Numbered from the stretch's first letter, positions 1 through 8,366 are shown. The stretch: DNA of 37,496 nucleotides from Gordoniibacillus kamchatkensis (GCF_000829455.1 NZ_JXAK01000061.1:1-37496); one strand, 5' to 3'. Numbers and translations are program-made. Notes: generated by a model from the letters alone, not told the origin.

Positions 1-243
1 TGGCATTACGCTGCCGCAAGGGCAGACAGTGACGTTGATGGACGTCAAAGCGACCGGGGTGCTGCAGCATTTCTGGATAACGGTGACGGACCGCACCGAG
101 GCAAGGAAGCGAGCAATTTGGGAGTGGCCCGCAAAGGCCGACCCTGGCATTACGCTGCCGCAAGGGCAGACAGTGACGTTGATGGACGTCAAAGCGACCG
201 GGGTGCTGCAGCATTTCTGGATAACGGTGACGGACCGCACCGA
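1..243. repeat. 99-bp exact direct repeat at window edge (1-99 and 145-243)
   Basis: Bases 1-99 and 145-243 are identical and diverge at the next base (g at 100, c at 244). The offset is 144 bases. The repeat is inside a gene, begins at the very first base and is exactly 99 long, which suggests an assembly-graph artefact more than a biological duplication. Confidence 0.9.
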
Positions 244-1096
244 CAAAGGGTATTTCGTGCTGCGCGATCTCGTGCTGCGGATGTATTGGGACGACGAGTC
301 CGAGCCTTCGGTCGAAGTGCCGCTCGGCGACTTTTTCTGCAACGGGTTCGGCGCGCGCTGCAACGTGGGTTCGCTGCCGATCGTCGTCAATCCGACAGGA
401 GGGATGAACTGCTACTTCCCGATGCCGTTCCGCCGTGCGGCGAAAGTCACGATCGAAAACCAGCACGCCGCCGACATCCCCGGCTTCTTCTATCAGTTCA
501 ACTACACGCTCGTCGACGAGCTGCCTGCGGAAGCGGCGTATTTCCATGCTCAGTGGCGCAGGGAAAACATCACGACGGAAGCTAAGGACTATACGATTCT
601 TGACGGGGTGAAAGGGAAAGGCCACTACGTCGGTACGTACATGGCATGGGCAGCACTGGAGCGGTATTGGTGGGGCGAAGGCGAAATCAAGTTTTTTATG
701 GACGGAGACGAGGAATGGCCGACCATTTGCGGCACCGGGACCGAGGACTACTTCGGCGGAGCGTGGTGCTTTTATGAGAAGCGCGACGGCAAAGTCGTGG
801 AGACGCCGTACAGTACCCCCTTTCTCGGCTATCCGTATTATTCGAAGACGGATACGACCCGAGCCGATCATTTCGGTGAGGACAGCGTACCGATGCACGG
901 CCTCTACCGCTGGCATTTGATGGACCCGATCCGGTTCGAGAACGAGCTGCGGGTCACAATTCAGCAGATCGGCCACAACAGCCGTGCCTTGTTCGAGCGA
1001 ACCGACGACGTGTCTTCCGTGGCGTATTGGTATCAGGCCGAGCCGCATGTGGCGTTCCCCGCGCTGCTTCCGCCGGAACGACGGTGGCCGCGGTAA
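2..1096 (+). CDS. GH172 (DUF2961) glycosidase, 5'-truncated
   Basis: Glycoside hydrolase family 172 (DUF2961), a family with exo-acting alpha-D-fructofuranosidases and D-arabinofuranosidases. No signal peptide is visible, but the true N-terminus is missing, so a cytoplasmic location is inferred. Family motifs include VLRMYWDDE, GGMNCYFPMPF, YWWGEGEIKF and CGTGTEDYFGG. Counting from the first ATG at 29, Glu217 (GEGE) and Glu239 (TGTED) lie in the motifs that carry the catalytic glutamates in this family. The start is unreliable. Bases 1-99 repeat 145-243 exactly. Bases 100-144 read as family-like sequence (KEASNLG...RKGRP) only in another frame, joining the body if one base near 146 is removed. 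The gene therefore begins upstream of the window. It is followed by a terminator at 1181. Confidence 0.85.
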   Translation, partial: GITLPQGQTVTLMDVKATGVLQHFWITVTDRTEARKRAIWEWPAKADPGITLPQGQTVTLMDVKATGVLQHFWITVTDRTDKGYFVLRDLVLRMYWDDESEPSVEVPLGDFFCNGFGARCNVGSLPIVVNPTGGMNCYFPMPFRRAAKVTIENQHAADIPGFFYQFNYTLVDELPAEAAYFHAQWRRENITTEAKDYTILDGVKGKGHYVGTYMAWAALERYWWGEGEIKFFMDGDEEWPTICGTGTEDYFGGAWCFYEKRDGKVVETPYSTPFLGYPYYSKTDTTRADHFGEDSVPMHGLYRWHLMDPIRFENELRVTIQQIGHNSRALFERTDDVSSVAYWYQAEPHVAFPALLPPERRWPR

Positions 1097-1180
1097 TAGC
1101 AGTTTTATCCTCGTTGGGGGAGGGAATGATCGCGAACGTAATAGGGCGGTCATCGGTGGTTCGCAATATGCAGTAAAAGG

Positions 1181-1231
1181 AGAGGCTATTGCCAAAGTAG
1201 GGATTTCTGACTTGGCGATAGCCTCTTTCTT
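1181..1231 (+). terminator. Rho-independent terminator after GH172
   Basis: The arms AGAGGCTATTGCCAA and TTGGCGATAGCCTCT pair with one G-U and one bulged A, followed by TTTCTT. It lies 85 bases after the GH172 stop and isolates that gene from the lacI operon. Confidence 0.75.
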
Positions 1232-1242
1232 GTGCACCGTTC

Positions 1243-1441
1243 CTGCAGTTGCTTTTGAGGCAATACGGAGGCAGCTTCGCGGTGAGATGCCTCCATGGTT
1301 GCTCGCAAAGCAATTGCAGCCGCAATTTTGTAGGGAGGCAGCATAGGATGCACCTGCAGTTGCTTTTGAGGCAATTACAGCAAGCAACTCGCGGCAAAGT
1401 GCCTCTACAGTTGCCCACAAAGCAATTACAGCAGCATTTTG
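1243..1441. repeat. Two copies of an ~88-bp intergenic repeat, 111-bp period
   Basis: Copies at 1243-1330 and 1354-1441 start with CTGCAGTTGCTTTTGAGGCA and are 111 bases apart. Within each, CTGCAGTTGC and GCAATTACAG (or a variant) can fold as a short stem around a 7-base loop, and a similar second stem follows. Related sequence occurs at 31832-32015 with the same spacing. The 1097-1640 gap otherwise holds only the terminator and the lacI promoter. Confidence 0.7.
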
Positions 1442-1531
1442 GCAGGAGGGAAGCTTCGGTAAGGAACTCTTCATCGTGCCAATCTTGCAATTTTGCGACA
1501 GCACCTTTTCCCAAGGCAGCATGAAAAAGTA

Positions 1532-1588
1532 TTGACAACAATATGAAAGCGGTTTATTCTGGAAACAGAAAATTTAAAACGATTTAAA
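1532..1588 (+). promoter_or_regulatory. lacI operon promoter and operator O1
   Basis: TTGACA at 1532-1537, a 17-base spacer and TATTCT at 1555-1560 form a sigma-A promoter. TTTAAAACGATTTAAA at 1573-1588 is a near-palindrome with the central CG typical of LacI-family operators. It sits just after the expected transcription start. A perfect version recurs at 2692-2707, which supports autoregulation by the LacI protein encoded next. Confidence 0.75.
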
Positions 1589-1645
1589 AAATAGCTCGGC
1601 GCGAAAATCAACCACCAAACGCCACAACAACTTCGAGGTATGAAA

Positions 1646-2674
1646 ATGAGCCACGGTAATGTCACAATCAAAGACGTAGCCAAAATCGCCGGCGTCTCTC
1701 CGGCAACGGTATCGCTCGCATTATCCGGGGATGCCAGGGTCAACGAGAAAACCCGCAGACTGGTCGAGGAGGCGGCGCAGCGACTCAACTATATTCCGAA
1801 CGAGATCGGGCGCAGTCTAAGAGCGAAAAGCACCGAAACGATCGCGTTCATTATTCCGAATACGTCGCATCACGTTTTTTCCCATCCGTACTTTTCGCAG
1901 CTGCTGGAAGGCATCACCGAGGTGCTGGACGACAACAACTACAATCTCATGCTCTCCACCACCCCTTCGGAAAAAGAAGAGTCCGCAGCCTACGACAAAA
2001 TTTTGCGCAATCGCCGCGTGGACGGCATCATTTTGTCTTCCGCGTCCATTAAGGACAAAAATATTTTGCGCATGGTCGAATCCGGCTTCCCGGTCGTCTA
2101 CTTGGGCAAATGGCATCACGACGAGGTGCTGACGGTGGAACGGGACGATTACGGCGGCGCCTACCAGGCGACCGAGCACCTGATCCGGCTCGGGCGCAAA
2201 CGAATCGTTCACATTTCCGGACCGCTCGATCATCAGGAAGGCATCGACCGTCTGGAAGGCTACAAGCAAGCGCTGCTGGACCACAAAATATTGTACGAAG
2301 CGCCGCTCGTCATCGAGAAAGACTTCTCCCGGCAAGCAGGGTATGATGCAATTGCCGAGCTAGCACACAGGCAAACCGCGTTCGATGCCGTGTTCGCCGG
2401 CAACGACTTGATGGCCATCGGCGCCTTAAAGCGTCTGAAGGATATGCAGGTGCGCGTGCCGCAAGACGTCTCCGTTGTCGGCTTCGACGACATCGACATG
2501 GCTACTGTCGTGAGCCCAATGCTGACGACGATTCACCAGCCGATGCGGCAAATCGGCCGAATGGCGGCGGAGAAGCTGCTTGCCCATCTGAACAACCAGG
2601 AAGTGACAGAGAAACAGAGCGTCGTGTCGACGCATTTGGTTGTCCGCGAATCGTGCGGCGCCGGCAGCGGTTAA
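1646..2674 (+). CDS. LacI-family transcriptional regulator
   Basis: Sugar-responsive DNA-binding repressor, 342 residues. An N-terminal helix-turn-helix (TIKDVAKIAGVSPATVSLAL, residues about 6-25) and hinge helix precede a periplasmic-binding-protein-like effector domain that includes VSVVGFDDIDMA. The ATG at 1646 is preferred over the one at 1640 because the GAGG site at 1635-1638 leaves no room for 1640. It is first in an operon with a CUT1 importer and a GH1-like enzyme. Operators of the same sequence lie before it (1573) and after it (2692), so it probably represses both itself and the transporter genes. The inducer cannot be read from the sequence; a sugar carried by the adjacent importer is likely. 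Confidence 0.93.
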   Translation: MSHGNVTIKDVAKIAGVSPATVSLALSGDARVNEKTRRLVEEAAQRLNYIPNEIGRSLRAKSTETIAFIIPNTSHHVFSHPYFSQLLEGITEVLDDNNYNLMLSTTPSEKEESAAYDKILRNRRVDGIILSSASIKDKNILRMVESGFPVVYLGKWHHDEVLTVERDDYGGAYQATEHLIRLGRKRIVHISGPLDHQEGIDRLEGYKQALLDHKILYEAPLVIEKDFSRQAGYDAIAELAHRQTAFDAVFAGNDLMAIGALKRLKDMQVRVPQDVSVVGFDDIDMATVVSPMLTTIHQPMRQIGRMAAEKLLAHLNNQEVTEKQSVVSTHLVVRESCGAGSG

Positions 2675-2691
2675 AATTTTTTTAACATAAA

Positions 2692-2707
2692 TTTAAATCG
2701 ATTTAAA
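2692..2707. promoter_or_regulatory. LacI operator O2, perfect palindrome
   Basis: TTTAAATCGATTTAAA is a perfect 16-base palindrome. It matches the operator in the lacI promoter except for one position and sits directly ahead of the ribosome binding site (GGGAGG, 2711-2716) of the binding-protein gene. No convincing -35 was seen here, so it may act as a roadblock or by looping with O1. Confidence 0.7.
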
Positions 2708-2727
2708 AATGGGAGGCGCAAACGAAC

Positions 2728-4077
2728 ATGAAAACAAGCGCAAAACGTTGGGCAACGACTACGGTAACGTTGCTAGCCGCATCCGCGTTAGCATCGGCGT
2801 GCGGCGGCGGCAAGCCGGCGGCGCCGGCGCAAACAGCCGGCCAGGACTCCGCGAAACAGTCTGCGGCCCAGGAACAGAGCGGGGGCAAGCAGGATAGCTC
2901 CGGCAAAGCGGTAACGCTCACTTTTTGGAACGGCTTCACCGGACCCGACCGGCCCGGCTACGAAAATCTCGTCAAGCAATTCAACGACACCCATCCGAAC
3001 ATGAAAGTGACGATTGACATTTCGCCGTGGGATTCGCTGCTCGCCAAGCTGCCGACGTCGCTGGCGACCGGCCAAGGCCCGGACCTGGCGGCCTTCGATT
3101 CGTCCCTGATTACGAAGTACGCCAAATCGAACCTGATCCTTCCTCTGGACGATCTTTACAGCAACGGAGTCGACCAGAACGTATTGCCCAAATCGCTCGT
3201 GTCCGCGATGAAATACAACAACAAGTTTTATGCCGTGCCTGCCAACAATGCGACGCTGCTGCTTTACTACAACAAAGACCTGTTCAAGGCGGCGGGCCTT
3301 GACCCGAACAAACCGCCGAGCACGTGGGACGAGTGGATGGACGCGATCCGGAAAACGACGAAAACGAACGGCAGCGACAAGCAGTACGGCATCGCCCTCG
3401 CCGATCATGCGACGATTCCGATGTGGCCGATTCTCGTCTGGGGGAACGGCGGCAATTTCGTCTCGGACGACAACAAATCGAGCAGGATGACCGATCCCAA
3501 AACGCAGGAAGCGATCAAAACATGGTCCGACCTCGTCATCGCCGGCGGCGTTTCGCCGACGAACCTGACCGGCGCCGAGGCGGATAAGCTGTTCCAATCC
3601 GGCAAAGCGGCGATGGAGATGAACGGTCCGTGGGCGACCGGAGGCTACACGCAAGCGGGGCTCAACTACGACGTGGCGCCGATTCCGGCCGGCCCCGCAG
3701 GAAAAGTGACGCTGGCCAGCACAGTCGCGCTCGTCGCCGGCAAAAATACGAAAAACAAAGACGCCGTCTACGAATTTATGAAGTTCTGGGTGAGCAAAGA
3801 CGCGCAGGCGCAGCTGTCCGGCCAAACCGGCTTCCCGCCGGTTCGCACCGACCTCGGCGACGATCCGAAGCTGAAGCAAAATCCGTTCGTGCCGAAGTTC
3901 GCCGACGTCGCGAACGATGCGAAGTATTATTTGCCCGGACTTGAGCAGTACGACAAAATCGACAGCGATGTCATCGTACCCGCGATTCAGGCGATCACGA
4001 ACAAAAAAGCTTCCGTCGATGCTGCCCTCAAGGATGCCGACAAGAAATTGAACGATATTTTGCAAGGGAAAAATTAA
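2728..4077 (+). CDS. ABC sugar-binding lipoprotein (CUT1)
   Basis: Extracellular solute-binding protein family 1, 449 residues, anchored outside the membrane as the capture subunit of a sugar importer. The signal peptide ends in a lipobox (ALASAC, Cys25), followed by a Gly/Ala/Gln-rich linker and a binding domain starting near VTLTFWNGFTGP. The motifs TGQGPDLAAFDSS, YYNKDLFKAAGLDP and MNGPWATGGY are typical of oligosaccharide binders. It is the second gene of the LacI operon, followed by two permeases. No ATPase is encoded here, so a shared MsmX-type ATPase from elsewhere is expected. The ligand is unknown. Confidence 0.93.
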   Translation: MKTSAKRWATTTVTLLAASALASACGGGKPAAPAQTAGQDSAKQSAAQEQSGGKQDSSGKAVTLTFWNGFTGPDRPGYENLVKQFNDTHPNMKVTIDISPWDSLLAKLPTSLATGQGPDLAAFDSSLITKYAKSNLILPLDDLYSNGVDQNVLPKSLVSAMKYNNKFYAVPANNATLLLYYNKDLFKAAGLDPNKPPSTWDEWMDAIRKTTKTNGSDKQYGIALADHATIPMWPILVWGNGGNFVSDDNKSSRMTDPKTQEAIKTWSDLVIAGGVSPTNLTGAEADKLFQSGKAAMEMNGPWATGGYTQAGLNYDVAPIPAGPAGKVTLASTVALVAGKNTKNKDAVYEFMKFWVSKDAQAQLSGQTGFPPVRTDLGDDPKLKQNPFVPKFADVANDAKYYLPGLEQYDKIDSDVIVPAIQAITNKKASVDAALKDADKKLNDILQGKN

Positions 4078-4098
4078 GCTCGGACCTACAACCGATGG

Positions 4099-4120
4099 GG
4101 CCGGGTCCGGCGATCCGGCC
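4099..4120 (+). other. Intergenic hairpin between binding protein and permease
   Basis: GGCCGG at 4099-4104 and CCGGCC at 4115-4120 form a GC-rich stem with no following T run. Such hairpins after binding-protein genes often stabilise the upstream message so that it exceeds the permeases; that role is inferred. Confidence 0.4.
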
Positions 4121-4134
4121 TTGAGGAGGCTATC

Positions 4135-5031
4135 ATGAACATCGCTCGCAAACGAACGTCGGTGATGAACAGGCAGAAACGGGCGGCGTTTTGGTTTCTG
4201 CTGCCGTCCATGTCGATTTTGGCGCTCTTCGTCTTTTGGCCGATTGCCGATTTGTTCTGGCTAAGCTTCCACCGTTGGAGCCTGCTCGATGCGAATCACG
4301 CTTACGCCGGACTTGCCAACTACGTCAAACTGGTCCATGACGAACGTTTCTGGAACGCAGTCGTCAGAACGGTTTATTTTACGGCCGGTTCCGTGCCTGT
4401 CGGCATCGTGCTGTCGCTCGCGTTGGCGCTTCTCGCGAACGAGCCGCTGAAGGGCATGAGCGCATTCAAAGCGATTTATTTTTTGCCGGTCATTTCGTCT
4501 TTCGCGATCATCTCCATCATTTGGAGCTTTTTGCTCGATCCCGACATCGGCCTGCTGTCGTATTGGCTTAAAGCCGCCGGATTTCCCGCAAGCGCCTGGC
4601 TGCGCAGCACAACTTGGGCGATGCCGGCCGTCATAGCGGTGGCGATCTGGAAAAATGTCGGGTTCAACATGGTCATCCTCCTCGCCGGCCTGCAGTCCAT
4701 TTCCGCGTCGCTGTACGAAGCGGCGAAAATCGACGGAGCGGGCGCGCTGCAGCGGTTCTGGTCCGTCACCTTGCCGGCTTTGCGCCAGACGCTGCTGTTC
4801 GTCGTCATTATTTCGGTCATCGCTTCGTTCCAGGTTTTCGATCAAGTGTATGTCATGACTCGCGGAGGACCGCTGAACAGCACGGAAACCGTCGTCTACT
4901 ACATTTATCACCACGGGTTCGAGCTGCTGGACATGGGCTATGCGTCCGCCATCGCCTGGGTGCTGTTCGTTGTCGTGTTTTTAATTACTTTGCTGCAGCT
5001 CAGGCTGTTCCGCTTCAATGAAACGGATTAG
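4135..5031 (+). CDS. ABC sugar permease, MalF/UgpA type
   Basis: Inner-membrane permease subunit of a CUT1 importer, 298 residues, with about six hydrophobic segments. The cytoplasmic EAA loop (EAAKIDGAG, near residue 194) contacts the ATPase. It ends with the usual FQVFDQVYVMTRGGP region. The ribosome binding site GAGGAGG at 4124-4130 supports the start. Its stop is 12 bases before the second permease, so the two are co-translated and likely form a heterodimer. Confidence 0.93.
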   Translation: MNIARKRTSVMNRQKRAAFWFLLPSMSILALFVFWPIADLFWLSFHRWSLLDANHAYAGLANYVKLVHDERFWNAVVRTVYFTAGSVPVGIVLSLALALLANEPLKGMSAFKAIYFLPVISSFAIISIIWSFLLDPDIGLLSYWLKAAGFPASAWLRSTTWAMPAVIAVAIWKNVGFNMVILLAGLQSISASLYEAAKIDGAGALQRFWSVTLPALRQTLLFVVIISVIASFQVFDQVYVMTRGGPLNSTETVVYYIYHHGFELLDMGYASAIAWVLFVVVFLITLLQLRLFRFNETD

Positions 5032-5043
5032 GAGGGCGCTGAC

Positions 5044-5865
5044 ATGAGATTATCCGTATGGCGCGCCGCCCAGTATGCGCTGCTTCTTGCCGCGGCGGCG
5101 GCGATCGCCTTTCCTTTCATATGGATGGTGCTGACGTCGCTCAAGCCGGAAGGCGAAATCGTTCGCTTTCCCCCGGCGCTGTTTCCGTCGGACTGGACGC
5201 TTGATGCTTACGTGCAAGTATGGAAGCGCATCCCTTTTTTGCTGTTCTTTAAAAATAGCGTCGTGTTTGCGTGCGGCGTCACGCTTATTTCGCTGGCGTT
5301 TGACTCGATGGCCGCTTATGCTTTCGCCAGGCTAGCCTTTCCGGGAAAGCATGCGCTGTTCGTGCTCGTCTTGATCGCGCTCATGATTCCGGTGCAGGTA
5401 ACGATGATTCCGCTTTTCATCATGTTGAACGACTGGGGCTGGATCGATACGTATGCGGCGCTGATCGTGCCGAGGGCGACGAATGCGTTCGGGATATTTA
5501 TGCTGCGGCAATTTTTCGTCGGGCTGCCGAAAGAGCTGGATGAGGCCGCAAGAATCGACGGCTGCTCGGAGTTCCGGCTGTATTGGCAAATCGTCCTGCC
5601 GCTGGCGAAGCCGGCGGTAGCAAGCTTGGCGGTATTTCACCTGATGTACAATTGGAACGACCTGCTGTGGCCGCTCATCATCACGAATTCGCAGGAAATG
5701 AGAACTCTCCCCGCAGGGCTGGCCTTGTTCATGGGACAGCATGTTGTGGAGTACGGCATCCTGACCGCTGGCGCTGCCATCGCGACCGCGCCGCTCGTTG
5801 CGGCATTCTTGTCGGCCCAAAAATATTTCGTGCAGGGCGTCGCGTTTACAGGCTTGAAGGAGTAG
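5044..5865 (+). CDS. ABC sugar permease, MalG/UgpE type
   Basis: Second membrane subunit of the CUT1 importer, 273 residues. It shows the family hallmarks: an N-terminal membrane helix, IWMVLTSLKP, an EAA loop (EAARIDGCS, near residue 167) and the C-terminal QKYFVQGVAFTGLKE end. The site AGGAGGGCG overlaps the end of the previous gene. It lies 23 bases before the GH1-like gene, which suggests that the imported sugar is that enzyme's substrate. Confidence 0.93.
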   Translation: MRLSVWRAAQYALLLAAAAAIAFPFIWMVLTSLKPEGEIVRFPPALFPSDWTLDAYVQVWKRIPFLLFFKNSVVFACGVTLISLAFDSMAAYAFARLAFPGKHALFVLVLIALMIPVQVTMIPLFIMLNDWGWIDTYAALIVPRATNAFGIFMLRQFFVGLPKELDEAARIDGCSEFRLYWQIVLPLAKPAVASLAVFHLMYNWNDLLWPLIITNSQEMRTLPAGLALFMGQHVVEYGILTAGAAIATAPLVAAFLSAQKYFVQGVAFTGLKE

Positions 5866-5888
5866 GAAGGCGAGAGGAGAAACCATGC

Positions 5889-7124
5889 ATGCAGCAAAAC
5901 AAACAAAACGGCTTGATCTGGGCCGTCGGCATCGAGGACACGTTCATCGGCCAAACCGCACGCGGCGAAAGGCCGCTCGACGAATTCGAGCTGACGCAGC
6001 ATTACCGCTTCTGGCGGGAAGATCTGGACCGCGTCCGGGCATCCGGCGCTTCCATGATCCGCTACGGCATCCCGTGGTACAGGGTGGAGCCGGCTGACGG
6101 CGTATACGACTGGAATTGGACGGATCAAGTGATGGCGTATTTCGCCGAGCACAGGGAGCTTGTGCCGATCGTCGACCTGATGCATTACGGCACGCCGCTG
6201 TGGCTGAAGAACGAGTTTATGAACGCCCGCTATCCCGAGCTGGTCGCCAGGTATGCCGCTGCATTTGCGGAACGGTACCGCCACGTCGCCCGATTTTACA
6301 CGCCGCTGAACGAACCGTGGGTGAATGCGGAGTGGTGCGGCTGGAGCGGGAAGTGGCCGCCTTATTTGAAAGGGCAACTGGGTTTTGCGTTAGTCCTGAA
6401 CCAGCTGTGCAAAGGAATCGTGCTGACGGTGCGGGCATTGAAACAGCTGCAGCCGGAAGCCGTCATGGTGCACGTAGAGGCGTCCAAAAAGTATGTGCCG
6501 GCGGACCCTTCGTTCGCGGACCAAGCCCGGTTCTGGAACGAGCTGCGCTACGCCATGTGGGAGCTCGTGCAAGGGCGAGTCGGGCACGGGCACACGCTGT
6601 ACGAATGGATGCTCGACCGCCATATCGGCGAGCCGGACTTGCGCTGGTACGCGGCGAATCGGATCGAGCTCGATTGGGTGGGCATTAATTACTACCCGCA
6701 GTTTTCCGTCAACGTCATCGACCGGCAAGTCGTGGAGGAAGATAAAATCCCGGAGCCGGTACCGGGCACGGTCGAAGATATGAAAGATATCGCGAGAGAC
6801 ATTTATCGGCGTTACGGCAAGCCGGTGTTCATTACCGAGACAAGCTACAACGGCTCGGTCGACGAGCGCGTCGCCTGGCTGGAGGAGGTCGCAAGGGCTA
6901 GCCGCGAGCTGCTTGAGGAAGGCGTCGATCTGTACGGCGTAACGTGGTTTCCCTTTTTCGATATGGCAGATTGGCCGTACCGTACGAACGGGCTGCCGCT
7001 GCGCGACAACATGGCCACGTTCGGCTTGTACACGCTGGAGGAGCAGCCGGACGGCACGCTCCGCCGCGTGAAAAATGCCGCAGCACACCGGTTCGAGGCC
7101 GAAGCGAAGAAGACGAAGGCATAG
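5889..7124 (+). CDS. GH1-like (clan GH-A) glycosidase
   Basis: Retaining glycosidase related to GH1 beta-glucosidases, 411 residues, somewhat shorter than the usual 440-480. No signal peptide is seen, so it is cytoplasmic. The acid/base Glu142 is in TPLNEPWV. The nucleophile Glu317 is in FITETSYNG, where Thr replaces the usual Asn of TENG. WVGINYYPQF and VTWFPFFDMADW also fit the family. The ATG at 5889 is in frame and 10 bases after GAGAGGAG; the ATG at 5885 is out of frame, and the upstream open frame overlaps the permease. It is the last gene of the LacI operon and probably hydrolyses the imported oligosaccharide. The substrate is unknown; a divergent subgroup is likely. Confidence 0.85.
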   Translation: MQQNKQNGLIWAVGIEDTFIGQTARGERPLDEFELTQHYRFWREDLDRVRASGASMIRYGIPWYRVEPADGVYDWNWTDQVMAYFAEHRELVPIVDLMHYGTPLWLKNEFMNARYPELVARYAAAFAERYRHVARFYTPLNEPWVNAEWCGWSGKWPPYLKGQLGFALVLNQLCKGIVLTVRALKQLQPEAVMVHVEASKKYVPADPSFADQARFWNELRYAMWELVQGRVGHGHTLYEWMLDRHIGEPDLRWYAANRIELDWVGINYYPQFSVNVIDRQVVEEDKIPEPVPGTVEDMKDIARDIYRRYGKPVFITETSYNGSVDERVAWLEEVARASRELLEEGVDLYGVTWFPFFDMADWPYRTNGLPLRDNMATFGLYTLEEQPDGTLRRVKNAAAHRFEAEAKKTKA

Positions 7125-7288
7125 AGCAATAACGTGACTTTCTCAGACTCTAGCGCTCCTCAATAACTGGAAAGTACCGTTGAATGAGCGGACTGCAACG
7201 ATACTGAGAGGTTACAGCGCCAAAATCGGGAAGATGGACAGGGGAAGTTTTTTTCTAGTATCGTAATTTCCGAAGCGTTCAACTAGGC

Positions 7289-7331
7289 AAAGCGCCGCGG
7301 CTGCTCTGTTTTGTGCGGCCGGGCGCTTTTT
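7289..7331 (+). terminator. Terminator of the lacI-ABC-GH1 operon
   Basis: AAAGCGCC and GGCGCTTT pair around a loop that contains a further GCGGC/GCGGCC stem, ending in TTTTT. Confidence 0.65.
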
Positions 7332-7383
7332 GCATGAGGCGATTGCTGGCGGAACGCATACGTTCAGTTTGAGAACGTCAAAG

Positions 7384-7413
7384 CTTCGGCATTATTGTGC
7401 CGAGGCATTTTTT
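7384..7413 (+). terminator. Second terminator-like hairpin
   Basis: CTTCGGCA and TGCCGAGG form an 8-pair stem (one G-U) with loop TTATTG, followed by CA and six T. Confidence 0.6.
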
Positions 7414-7489
7414 GTGTGTAGTCAGCGAACTAATTGGCATTGGCACAATTAGCTGACTGACCGTTTTCATGAGATGGTTAAAAACATTG

Positions 7490-7519
7490 TTGACAGGACA
7501 CCAAAAGGTGTCCTATAAT
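7490..7519 (+). promoter_or_regulatory. Promoter with perfect inverted repeat between -35 and -10
   Basis: TTGACA (7490-7495), an 18-base spacer and TATAAT (7514-7519) give a near-consensus promoter. The spacer is a perfect palindrome, AGGACACC-AAAA-GGTGTCCT (7495-7514), so a dimeric repressor bound there would block RNA polymerase. No regulator gene is adjacent. A 16-codon open frame (7545-7595) lies in the leader and may be a remnant. Confidence 0.75.
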
Positions 7520-7647
7520 CAATTCGTACAAGCCGGAATTTCAAATGACCAAGCCTTCAACGGCGCAAAATATGGTTGGGCAAAAAATTTTTTGATGAAA
7601 TGCGGATTGCTGTTGTTTGGGAATAAAGAATATTAGGAGGGAAGGAA

Positions 7648-8112
7648 ATGTCCTATACCGTTGATTTTAAAAATGTATCTACGGTCGGTTTAGAGTCTTC
7701 ACCTGTAGCAGATGCGCTTGCTGGTTTACGCGCTAATGAAGCCCGTTACTTCATGAACAAATACCAGCATGAATTTACTGTTGTACCAGCCAGCGAAAGC
7801 CAAGAGACCATTGATTATGTGAACCGAATTTTGAAAGAAGAACGTGATATTGAGTTTGCGGCAAAACCGCTGGAAACGTCGCGTTTTCAAGTGGAAAATA
7901 TCGATTGGGCCTTCGTCTTTTATGAAGATGGACTAGCGGTCAACGTCTTGTATACGGTCGACGACCCTAAGAAGCGGGCCGTTGGTTTTAAGCTTTCGGA
8001 GGGGATGGAGGTACCAAAGGAGTTAGAAGAGAAGTTTAAATTTGCCAGACAGAAGTCTAAACTGGCTGGAACAATTCGAGGCTCGTTTTTTGTAATTAAA
8101 GGAGAATATTAA
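7648..8112 (+). CDS. Hypothetical protein, 154 aa
   Basis: I do not recognise this protein. It is soluble and charged, with no signal peptide or membrane segment, and has an alpha/beta composition. It begins MSYTVDFKNVSTVGL and ends RGSFFVIKGEY. A very strong site (AGGAGGGAAGG) precedes the ATG, and the tightly regulated-looking promoter at 7490 lies 130 bases upstream, so it is probably a real expressed gene. Codon use is AT-richer than the sugar operons, consistent with accessory DNA. No operon partner is visible. Confidence 0.7.
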   Translation: MSYTVDFKNVSTVGLESSPVADALAGLRANEARYFMNKYQHEFTVVPASESQETIDYVNRILKEERDIEFAAKPLETSRFQVENIDWAFVFYEDGLAVNVLYTVDDPKKRAVGFKLSEGMEVPKELEEKFKFARQKSKLAGTIRGSFFVIKGEY

Positions 8113-8366
8113 AGTAAGCAAAAGCGTAAGCACAGCGGTGGAGCCGATCCATCGCTATTTTGTTTGCAACGCCGCGCTGCATGAAAGCGAGATTAAGTAA
8201 GGGCCTCACGCAAGAGGATGGCCCAAAAACTTGCCGTTACAGTCAGCGCGGAGAACCCTGCCATAAATAATGGGCTCGACTTCAAGCAACGGGTATGAAA
8301 TGGCGTATTTTTGGCACATAGTATAAAAAACACAAAGTTAATGCCCGAATGGATTGATGTGCAATT
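8113..8366. other. Intergenic, no clear gene
   Basis: No promoter or complete gene found. On the minus strand near 8193-8270 a short frame reads as a hydrophobic segment (MAGFSALTVTASFWAILL), possibly the end of a lost membrane-protein gene. GGGCC at 8201 and GGCCC at 8220 can pair, but no T run follows on the + strand. Confidence 0.3.

Larger units (their letters stand above)
7125..7489. other. Intergenic region with two terminators and an inverted repeat
   Basis: No gene seen. It holds two terminators (separate entries). Between 7421 and 7457, GTCAGC plus TAATTG pair with CAATTA plus GCTGAC, leaving a four-base bulge; its role is unknown. Base composition becomes visibly AT-richer from here to about 10.8 kb. 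Confidence 0.5.

Noticed and set aside
1243-1441. CRISPR-like array
   Set aside because: Only two diverged long copies, no short identical repeats with unique spacers, and no cas genes.
2788-4065. Minus-strand frame opposite the first binding protein
   Set aside because: Same antisense artefact. No ribosome binding site and no family motifs.
5583-5888. N-terminal extension of the GH1-like gene
   Set aside because: It would lie inside the permease gene in another frame, and the residues do not resemble GH1. The start at 5889 has a proper ribosome binding site.
7141-7215. Possible inverted repeat between the GH1 gene and its terminator
   Set aside because: TAGCGCTCCTCA and TGAGAGGTTACAGCGCC pair only with several gaps, too weak to call a structure.
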